From Chara braunii (Eukaryota; Streptophyta; Charophyceae; Charales; Characeae), in the NCBI GenBank assembly GCA_003427395.1, contig BFEA01000205.1, positions 31,352 to 55,992 on the forward strand: DNA of 24,641 nucleotides. Reading direction: 5' to 3'. Made by a program: the position numbers and the translations under genes. This document shows, piece by piece, positions 17,362 to 24,641 of this stretch; position 1 is the first letter of the stretch, and every line of letters starts with the position of its first letter. The notes under the pieces were generated by a model. It was not told the origin of the DNA and searched no databases. It saw only the letters and a program-made list of their open reading frames with translations.

Positions 17362-18031
17362 TTCCTACTAACTACAGCTATGGCAGCTATGGCTGCCACT
17401 AACCTATCGCTATACTAACTCCCTCTCTCTGGCCCACTGCGTCCTCCGGGCTCATCTGCAGACCTCCTTGCACACGTTGCTGTGGCAGCGCTTCCGCCTG
17501 GCTCACGTAGGAATGAATGAATGGCTGGGCGCTGCCTCTTGATTTATACTTCAGAAACTCGTTGGNCTGCCCTTTGCTCTCGGCCCTTGGTGCTCACAGT
17601 CCCCCTGTGGTACTTGCTGGACCGGACTGGGACTGACTGGACCTTCCGCTGACTGACTGTGGACTCACCGCTATCCTACCGACGTTGTACTGCTGTTGCA
17701 CTGCGGTTTAGTCCACCACTTGCCTCACCACTTGACCACTTGCCCANNGGCCTACCTTCTAGAAGGTCTACAGCTAAGCTTCCGGAACTCACTAAGACTC
17801 CTAAGCTATAGACCTACAGATCGAACCCCTGCTGCCTATGGACCTACGACAGGCCTACCAACTGCCTACGAATACACAGGTCACAGGTTCGATTCTCGGG
17901 GTCTACACAGATACTGTACATGGGTAGGGTGAGGTCTGGGGATCGAACCCTGGGTACTGCATCCGCTACTGCTAAAAGGTGAAAACCGTTTCACTCCTGC
18001 CGTCCTAAATTCGAGGTCCTCCGAGAACATT
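17362..18031 (-). other. Probable 3' end region of the chromovirus (3' LTR not delimited)
   Basis: This lies just downstream of the element's pol end in minus orientation. A purine-rich stretch next to TG at 17993-18010 (minus strand) could be a polypurine tract and LTR start, and a TATA-like AGTATAAATC lies at about 17543-17552 on the minus strand. No matching copy was found on the right side of the window, so an LTR is not proved. A perfect palindrome, ACCTTCTAGAAGGT, sits near 17755, and Ns occur at 17566 and 17747-17748. Confidence 0.35.
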
Positions 18032-21000
18032 TCAGTCCAAGGCGGGACCTTTACCTTTCTTGTCACGTTCGTAGGCTCTGACTATGTCGGGAGCGGTTTC
18101 TAGAAGTTCTGTTTTCGTGAACCAGCGGTCGTCTTCCGGTTCCTGATAAGCAAACCGAACCTTATATTGTTTATGGGGACGACCTCTACCTCCTGTTCTG
18201 AACACATCCTCATCCACGATGCCTTCAATGTCATAACTTCCATCCATATCCGGGGGGATCATGGATCTTCTCGAAGGGAACTGTTGACTTGTGACACACG
18301 GCAGCAGCTTTGAAGCATGGAACACAGGGTATGTGTGGAGGTGTGCTGGAATCTCAATGCTGTAGGACGGTCCATCCTCTCCGCCCTTGACTTCTAGAAC
18401 CGGCCANGGTCCTCTATATGCGGGCAGTAACTTTTGCAAGATGTTTTCCTCAGGTGGAAACTCTTTAGCCTTGACCCAGACTAAGTCGCCTACCTGAAAC
18501 TGAGACGGGCGGCGGTGCTTATTAGCTTGTTCTATCATCTTATGCTGGGCCTTCCTGAGGTTTTCAACAACAGTTGCTAGTTCTTTCTCGTGCTGTATCG
18601 CACACTCCCNGGTGCCGGGCGGTAATCTGTGAATCTGATCCCGGTTCAGTCCTTCGAACGGTCTGCGCGGTCTAAAGGNCTTGTGCAACTCATTGGGAGT
18701 GCGGCAGGTGGATAGATGCACGCTGTTGTTGTATGCACTAGCGACCTTGGGGAACATCTCATCCCAGTTGATCTGATCTGGTCTAATATACATGCGCAGA
18801 ACTTGGTGTAGGATCTTGTTCATCTGTTCTGTCTGACCGTTAGTCTCTGGGTGACGGCCGGACGACATTAACAACTTAGATCCGTAGACTCTCATGAGTT
18901 CTTGCCAGTTCTGGCTGGTGAAACGACTCTCTATCACTAACTATTGACAATGGGATTCCATTCTCACTAACCCAAAAGTCAAAGAACTTCTGTATTACCA
19001 AATCTGTACGTGCCTCTGCAGGCAAAGGAACAAAAACTGCATACTTACTAAAACGGTCGACTATGACCATGACTTGGCTCTTACCATGTCTGCTCTTGAC
19101 TTGCGTGTCCATGAAGTCTATGGACACCGAGTCTCCCGGCTGATCCGGAATAGGCAAGGGTCTGAGAAGACCTAGGGGCGCGCGTGTAGTAGATTTGTTC
19201 CTCTGGCATACTTTACAACTGCGGATATACTCTATGCAGTCGTTCTTCATCCCTGGCCATGTGTACGCACGCATCAGATCGGCTAACGTCTTTTGCCAAC
19301 CGAAGTGTCCCTCAGTATCGTGACATTCCCCCAGAATCAGACTACGAATTTCTTCGCTGTTGGGAACGCACAGGCGGTCAAACACATTAGTCTTCTCAAA
19401 CAGCAACCCGTCTGTAGTGCGGTAATCTGGTTCGGTCTCTGGGGCCTCTCTAACTCTCTTTAGGAGGTCACTATAGATAGGGTCCTGTGCATATGCGTGC
19501 TTCACTTTCTCTTGCAGGTCTCTCCCTATATCCAGATAGTGTACTACGGCTCCAAAGTAGTCTGATCTCCTACTCAGAGCATCCGCAACTACGTTGTACT
19601 TGCCCTTCACTGGCTTGAACTCAAAGTCGAATTGGTCTATCTCTGCGGCCCACCTGGTCAACTTAGGTGTCATCTTGGCCTGAGTCTTCAACCATCTAAG
19701 CGTTTCATGGTCCGAATAGACTTTGAAGTGCCTTCCAAGCAGGTAGTGCTTCCAATGGTCTAAAGCCTGCCTGAGAGCGTAGAGTTCTCTCTCGTACGTG
19801 GAGGTAGCGACCTTCTCACAGGGCATCCTCGCTGACATGAACTCTACGGGTCTATAGTCATTGCCGTCGTCTTGCTGTAACACGGCGTCTATCCCATACT
19901 GACTCGCGTCCGTGGTGACGACAAATGGCAAAGACGGATCTGCAACTTTGAGGACAGGATATTCTATCAATGCGCGTTTTAACTTCTTGAGCGCAGACGT
20001 ACAGTCTTAATCCCATTGCCAGATTGCCTCTTTCTTTAGCAGTTTGAGTAAGGGGGCGGCGATAGTAGAGAAGTTCCTCACGAACTTCCTATAGTAGTTA
20101 GCTAAGCTTAGGAACGACCGCAACTCTGTCAATGTGCGGGGCGTCGGCCAATCTCTGATCGCCGCGATCTTGCTGTCCTCTGGCTTAATGCCATCTCCGT
20201 CCAATACGTGGCCCAAGTACAAGACTTGCGTCTTGGCCCACTCGCACTTCTTCGCATTGATCTTGAAGTTAGCCTCTCTAAGCTTCTCCAAGACCTGCCT
20301 CAGATGACCCTGGTGCTCCTGGAGGGTCTTACTAAAGACTAGGATATCATCTAAGTAGACTATTACAAATTTATCTAACCACGGTCTAAACAGGTCATTC
20401 ATACAACGCTAAAAAGTAGCTGGCGCGTTGGTTAGTCCAAAAGGCATCACTATAAACTCATAATGCCCATATCTAGTCCGGAACGCAGTCTTGTGCTGAT
20501 CATCAGGATTAATTTCTATCTGATGGTATCCGGACTTCAGATCTATCTTAGAGAAATACTTACAACCCTGCACCCGATCTAGAAGATCGTCTATCCTGGG
20601 CAGCGGCTCAGCATTCTTCACTGTGATCGCGTTCAAACCCCTATAGTCTATACACATACGAAGCTCTCCTTCCTTCTTGGGGACAAACAAAACTGGTGCT
20701 CCAAAAGGAGACGAACTGGGCCTGATCCAGCCCTTCTCAAGGAGTTCGTCTAACTGCTTGCGAAGCTCCTCTAACTCTCTAGGGGACATCCTGTAGACTG
20801 CACCCTTAGGAGTTCTACTGCCAGGCTCTATCTCTATCCTGTGCTGGATGGGTCGCGACACTACCCCCGTCGGCGACTCAGTCAAATCTTTGAACTCTTC
20901 CAGGAGCTTGGCAATAGCTGGATCCGTGGAACTATCCTTTTCCTGGCCCTCAATGACAGGTCTAACATACACTACAAAGACCTGTTCCTCTAACTGCTCC

Positions 21001-21740
21001 TTTCTCACTAATCGCGCAAACGCGGGAGCACTGAGACAGCAATGTGCCAAGGTGTTGTCTACACCCGACACATGAAACAGGCGGGCAGTCTTAACCTCGC
21101 ATGACGGACTAGGGAGCCTACACTCATGCTCTCTCGGATGGAGTGTGGCCCCCGCTTCCTCTCCCCAATCCATTCCTAACACTACATCGAAAGGAAGGTC
21201 ATCTTGTACGAGGAGAGTTAGGGAATGCAAAACTTTCTCCACCTTCCCATTCTTCTCTAAACGAAAGTACGCCTGAACTCCCTCTACATAGTCCTCAACG
21301 CGCATTGTGCGGTTGTCTGCGAGAACACTGACTATAGGGTCTATTAACTTCTGGACCTTTAGTCCTAGCCTCAGCTTCTTNAGCGCCCTACGNCTGATAT
21401 AACTACGGGNAGCCCCTGAGTCTATAAGGGCCCCTACCCTACTCCTAAACACCTCTACATCTACCAAAATCAGTTGTCCTTTACTCTCCTTCTTCATTTT
21501 GGCCCAGGATGGCATCCTCTCCTTTAACTCTTCTGCCACACCTGTGAGGGACGTGCCTAAAGAGATGCTAATATAAGCAGTCTCTGAACAACTATCTAGG
21601 CACGGGCCTGCAACCTCTGCCATAGGCTCATGTGGGTTGGGAGTGTCCTGTTCGCGCGCGCTCACTTCTCCACATGGTGTGGAAGTAGGGGCAGTTGCAA
21701 CCCCTGCTGGCGGCTGCCTTTTGACTGCAGGGCAGCCCAA
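18032..21740 (-). pseudogene. pol: Chromovirus Pol polyprotein, interrupted
   Basis: Minus-strand domains in order: aspartic protease with GALIDSGA (about 21435-21405) and a later VVLGMDW; reverse transcriptase, with [28 protein letters not shown] and the catalytic YLDD (about 20358-20347); RNase H (TDASQYGIDAVL, ERELYAL, YSDHETL, VADALSR; 19940-19580); integrase with a His/Cys zinc-binding N-terminus (CHDTEGH to CKVCQRN) and core Asp residues (SIDFMD, SIVSDRE) plus the Glu in NGQTEQMN; and a C-terminal chromodomain (YDIEGIVDEDVF to DRWFTKTELL, about 18225-18110). A stop at 20409 falls between the PFGLTNAP and YLDD motifs, another at 20007 falls between reverse transcriptase and RNase H, and a two-base loss near 18930 breaks the integrase core. 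Confidence 0.9.
18075..18230 (-). other. Chromodomain at the Pol C-terminus
   Basis: The sequence from YDIEGIVDEDVF through the aromatic-rich KQYKVRFAYQEPEDDRW to the helix ending at DIVRAYERD has the strand-strand-helix layout of a chromodomain. In chromoviruses this module follows the integrase and is thought to steer integration toward particular chromatin. It belongs to the pol frame ending at 18032. Confidence 0.75.
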
Positions 21741-21760
21741 CGGGCCTGTCTATACTTTGG

Positions 21761-21802
21761 ACAAAATTTGATAACTTGGACCGGGTCACCACAGAATACG
21801 CA
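21761..21802 (-). pseudogene. Gag zinc knuckle remnant, out of frame
   Basis: In the frame open over 22174-21662 the minus strand encodes CVFCGDPVQVIKFC. This has the spacing of a retroviral-type CCHC knuckle (C-x2-C-x4-H-x4-C), but the His position is Gln. It lies in a different frame from both the gag start and the pol frame, which share one frame. At least two indels, or frameshifting, are needed to join them. The knuckle normally binds the genomic RNA; here it is probably dead. Confidence 0.7.
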
Positions 21803-21932
21803 CTGACCCCTGTCCACGCGTTCATGCGCGCTGGTCCAAGTCCAAGTCTTCCCAGGGCCTGTCCTGTGGCAAGCTTGGGTGCCATCCTCCTTGAGGTGCC
21901 CTTCCACCTCTTCGCTGTGGGGACCGATTACC

Positions 21933-23648
21933 CTAGCGATTTGACAGGGGACCTTGACCCCTACCTCCCGCTTGGCGGTTTCCCTGTCCGCCAACCCCCT
22001 GTGCGCCCGGTCCTCGGCCTCCCATGGCCTGGCCCCTTTGGCCCTCGCCTCCTCCTCCTCCTTGTGGCCTCCCTCCATCCGCGACAGCAGCGTAAGACCT
22101 CCCCTGCCCCACACTACTGCCATTATCTTCGAGGCCCCACTCAATCTGATCATATGGGACCTCATCGGTACCACCTTCCTCTAACGACAGGATCATGTGA
22201 TCCTTGGTCTTCACTTGGTCTGAGATGGTACGATCCTTCCACTTCTTCCCCTTCTCCAGGTCCTTATGCCAGAAAGTGGTGACTGGCATAGACTTCGACT
22301 CATACAGGACGTCTTCTCTACTCAATGCATCGTAAGTGATGCCGGCCTGCTGAGACTTGTCAAAGAAATGCCCACGTAGGGCCTCTGGAATGGAACGATA
22401 AAACAAGTGGACCAACTGGGGCTCAGTGACCCCATGGTCCGGGACAGCTACCAAGTCGTCCATGGTACTCTTGAGTGCCTTGGCACTCCTCCACTGTCGT
22501 GAGTGGATCGTTTGTAGCTTGTCAGAGGCTCTAATGCCTCGCGTCGGGTCGGCGAAACGCTCCTTAAGGAGCTTGAGGAATTGGGAAAGAGGGGTGACCT
22601 TGGAATATGCAACCAGGTTGTTTTCACAACCGGCTGTATGCGCAAGAGACCTAGCGAAACTAGCTGCTTCGTCCTTGAGGGCCTGGAAGGCCACGAGGAC
22701 TTGCTCCTCAGTTAGGATATGCTGCAAAGAGATATAATTGTTGACACTGGCCTCCCAATTGTCAAAGTTTTCCTCCTTCTTTCCCCCGTACGCGTCTGGA
22801 AACTTGAGCTTTACAGACTCTTTGCGGGGTCTACCTTCGCCCTCTGCAGCAGCTATGGCTTTGGCACCCTCAATGGCGCCTTCACAGTGCTTCCCTACGT
22901 TGTCCCTCAACTGTTTCACTTCCCCCCCAATGTGGGTGACGATCTCGCGTGCAAACTCCCTAAATCCTGACCGCATGGCACTCAACGTGACATCCTGACT
23001 CCAACTAGCCTGGTGCTCCTCCATCCAGGCCTTGCTCAACACTTCCAGGTATCCCAGTACCTTGTCCCACTTGGCCTTATCGTCTGGCTGGGCCAATACC
23101 TCCGCTCTACATTCCTGCACCTTCGCTACTGCTGCGGTCATCTTATTCACTTCTTCACTCATCCTCCTCTTCTCCCTCTTCATTCTCAGCTTCCATTGCA
23201 ACTTTTGCTCATCTTCCCTCTCTCTTCGCTCCATAGGATCCGTCATGGTTGCTAGCTCAGCGGCCAATGCGGCCTTCTCATCCTCAGTCACATATGATTC
23301 CGCCTCTTCATCTTCCCCCAACGATAAGTTAGCAACCCACTCGCTGATCTTCTTCTCAATCTCAGCGTCTGTGCCCTTCTTCGTGCCACTGCTCCCTTCT
23401 CTGCTTTCAATCCTCATCCTTTCTTTTTCCTCTTCTGCTGCCGCTTCTTCTTTAGCAACCTTCTCCTTCTTCTTCATCTCTTCCTCCACTTCCTTCATCT
23501 TCGCCGCCCGCTCGTCTGCGATAGCCTTTAGCTTTGCCTGTTTCTCACGGTCTTTCCTCTCCCTATTCTCTTTCACTATGGCGGCCATCTTCTCTTGCTG
23601 CTTCTTTCTATAGAGGCTAGTCTCCTTCCCACTACGGGTCTCAACCAT
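21933..23648 (-). CDS. gag: Chromovirus Gag polyprotein
   Basis: The 571-residue frame starts at MVETRSGKE. Residues 1-190 are strongly charged (Glu/Lys/Arg-rich) and predicted by eye to form coiled coils. The capsid-like Retrotrans_gag region is at about 285-420 (KLKFPDAYGGKKEENF onward, then LKLLKERFADP). A Gly/Arg/Gln-rich tail follows to the stop. The zinc knuckle expected after this tail is encoded in another frame (21761-21802), so this copy ends early. Gag would build the virus-like particle that packages the element's RNA. The first ATG is chosen because coding character begins there. Confidence 0.85.
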   Translation of the reverse strand: MVETRSGKETSLYRKKQQEKMAAIVKENRERKDREKQAKLKAIADERAAKMKEVEEEMKKKEKVAKEEAAAEEEKERMRIESREGSSGTKKGTDAEIEKKISEWVANLSLGEDEEAESYVTEDEKAALAAELATMTDPMERREREDEQKLQWKLRMKREKRRMSEEVNKMTAAVAKVQECRAEVLAQPDDKAKWDKVLGYLEVLSKAWMEEHQASWSQDVTLSAMRSGFREFAREIVTHIGGEVKQLRDNVGKHCEGAIEGAKAIAAAEGEGRPRKESVKLKFPDAYGGKKEENFDNWEASVNNYISLQHILTEEQVLVAFQALKDEAASFARSLAHTAGCENNLVAYSKVTPLSQFLKLLKERFADPTRGIRASDKLQTIHSRQWRSAKALKSTMDDLVAVPDHGVTEPQLVHLFYRSIPEALRGHFFDKSQQAGITYDALSREDVLYESKSMPVTTFWHKDLEKGKKWKDRTISDQVKTKDHMILSLEEGGTDEVPYDQIEWGLEDNGSSVGQGRSYAAVADGGRPQGGGGGEGQRGQAMGGRGPGAQGVGGQGNRQAGGRGQGPLSNR

Positions 23649-23964
23649 AGTGATAAGTGTACAACCGGGTTAGTGGTTCCAAACCTCACCACGTAGACTC
23701 TGACCCCTGACTGATAGACCTACTGACTCAATCTAAGACTTATAGAATCCTGACAGGGATCGTGTCAACTATGGCCTCTAGCCTAGACCTATGCTATGGC
23801 TGTCACTACTGAACCAGTGGCTGATCAGGAGGCATTTAAGGAGATCCCCCGTAACTCCTCAAGAATTCTTTAACGTCGCAGACAGGACGACGTGATCAGC
23901 TTGGTTCTGCCTGTGCTTTCAGCCCACAACTCAGCCTTTCCNGCCTACTGTGCCACACCGAGCA

Positions 23965-24250
23965 GCCCGCCGGTCTATATCGGTCCTTGGGAGGGTTTGA
24001 CCTCCTGGACAGTCGAGTCGTCAGACACAGATCCTCAGCCTTACTTGGTCCGGTAGGGGACTGGTTCAAACAGGCCCTCAACACTTAAGGACTGCCTGGT
24101 GTGTCAGCCCTAGCTGCCGTTCAGGCCCACTGAGTCCTACCAACCGTTTCCAGCCGGTCAGTACCGGTCCTTGGGAGGGTTATGCCCCCCTGGAAAGTTG
24201 GATCAGCCACAGTCTTAGCCCTACAAGGTCAGACTAGGGTTTCGTCATCC
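23965..24250. repeat. Diverged direct duplication, about 183-bp spacing
   Basis: GCCGGTCTATATCGGTCCTT (from about 23970) and GCCGGTCAGTACCGGTCCTT (from about 24153) open two similar segments. Both run on through GGGAGGGTT, a CTCCTGGA- or CCCCTGGA-like phrase, CAGCCTTA or TTAGCCCTA, and GGTCCGGTAGGG or GGTCAGACTAGGG. The divergence indicates an old duplication. Confidence 0.65.
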
Positions 24251-24415
24251 AGACCCTATCCTTCATCCACAGAGTTCTATGACCTAGGACAGAAGAGACT
24301 CGATGCAGAAAGAATAGACAGACAGACTGTACTCAGCAAGTACCAAGGGGTATGTGCACATCCATAGGGCAAGGGGCAGGCTAAGGTTTTGGCGAGATGT
24401 TACCAACTCCAGCTT

Positions 24416-24535
24416 GGTCAAAGTCTTGGTCAAGGCCTTGGTCAATGCCGGTCAACGCTGCTATGACCCTTGGTCAACCCCCGGTCAACTCCGGTCAACG
24501 CTTCCGGTCAACCCTCGCGTTCAACTCCCCGGTCA
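24416..24535 (-). repeat. GGTCAA (TTGACC) motif cluster
   Basis: Eight exact GGTCAA copies plus GTTCAA and GGTCAG variants occur within 120 bases. The early ones are in a TTGGTCAA context and the later ones in CCGGTCAAC. In the element's orientation these read TTGACC, which matches the W-box core TTGAC(C/T) bound by WRKY factors. The regulatory meaning is inferred from the motif and density only. Confidence 0.6.
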
Positions 24536-24641
24536 GCTATGGCTGCCAGCACTTCCTCCTCGCCAATCCCCTTCTTCTTCCTTACCTCCCTCGCCGCCTT
24601 TCCCCCGCTGTCTTCTTCTTTCTCTCTTTTTTTTTTTTTTT

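Larger units (their letters stand above)
18032..23648 (-). mobile_element. Ty3/gypsy chromovirus, degraded internal region
   Basis: On the minus strand the order is Gag, protease, reverse transcriptase, RNase H, integrase, chromodomain. This is the Ty3/gypsy order, and the terminal chromodomain places it with chromoviruses. The copy is defective: stops in pol at 20409-20411 and 20007-20009, a frameshift in integrase near 18930, and a frame change between Gag and its zinc knuckle. Unresolved bases at 18407, 18610, 18679, 21381, 21393 and 21410 suggest a collapsed multi-copy assembly. It converges on the predicted PHD-finger gene. The true element ends lie outside this internal span and are unknown. 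Confidence 0.92.
23649..24641 (-). other. Upstream leader / possible 5' LTR of the chromovirus
   Basis: About 1 kb lies upstream of gag to the window edge. No clear primer-binding site or LTR boundary was identified; a TGGTGAGGTTTGGAACC-like stretch near 23680-23696 (minus strand) is only a weak guess. It contains a direct repeat with the phrase CGGTCCTTGGGAGGGTT (about 23979 and 24163), a GGTCAA cluster (24416-24535) and a pyrimidine-rich edge ending in poly-T. Confidence 0.4.

Noticed and set aside
17362-24641. A pair of LTRs bounding the chromovirus
   Set aside because: Comparing 17362-18031 with 23649-24641 by eye shows only short shared phrases such as AGCTATGGCTGCCA (about 17386 and 24535). 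That is not enough to call LTRs; the 5' LTR may lie beyond the window.
1-24641. CRISPR arrays, bacterial operons or phage genes
   Set aside because: The content is eukaryotic (introns, SINEs, U6, chromovirus). No array of spaced identical repeats and no prokaryotic gene organisation is present.

Overview
The window is nuclear DNA from a eukaryote, most likely a charophyte green alga such as Chara. I infer this from introns of kilobase length packed with retroposons, abundant (GA)n and (GAA)n tracts, and a Ty3/gypsy chromovirus whose Gag has a long charged coiled-coil N-terminus. No database was searched. Scattered Ns mark unresolved bases, several of them inside the retrotransposon.

Layout. 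1-3.5 kb is intergenic and repeat-rich. It holds a (GA)n tract, three tRNA-derived SINEs of two families with recognisable target-site duplications, a truncated U6 snRNA retropseudogene, copies of an unnamed short repeat (some inverted), and a purine-rich tandem duplication. From 3549 to 15884 I propose one plus-strand gene of four exons (3549-3654, 3756-6359, 11388-14556, 15695-15884). All three splice junctions are GT..AG and keep phase, giving a predicted 2022-residue protein. Most of it is low-complexity, acidic/basic and repeat-bearing. The C-terminus, assembled only by joining exons 3 and 4, forms a PHD finger fused to a second atypical Cys-rich finger, which suggests a chromatin-associated protein. 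Intron 2 (6360-11387) carries another SINE, a 57-bp-armed inverted-repeat element, GTGCGC-rich palindromic patches, a hairpin, tandem repeats and (GA)n. Introns 2 and 3 both begin with duplicated copies of the upstream exon end plus its 5' splice site.

15.9-17.4 kb is the presumed 3' UTR/intergenic side, with (GAA)n, A-runs and a possible poly(A) signal. From about 17.4 kb to the right edge lies a degraded Ty3/gypsy chromovirus on the minus strand: gag at 23648-21933, then protease, reverse transcriptase, RNase H, integrase and a C-terminal chromodomain down to 18032. It is interrupted by two stop codons, an integrase frameshift and a gag-region frame change. Its LTRs could not be delimited. 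The right edge carries a dense cluster of GGTCAA motifs in what is probably the element's leader or LTR.

The most interesting content is the PHD-type gene with duplicated donor regions in two introns, and the set of SINEs with target-site duplications next to a U6-derived retroposon.
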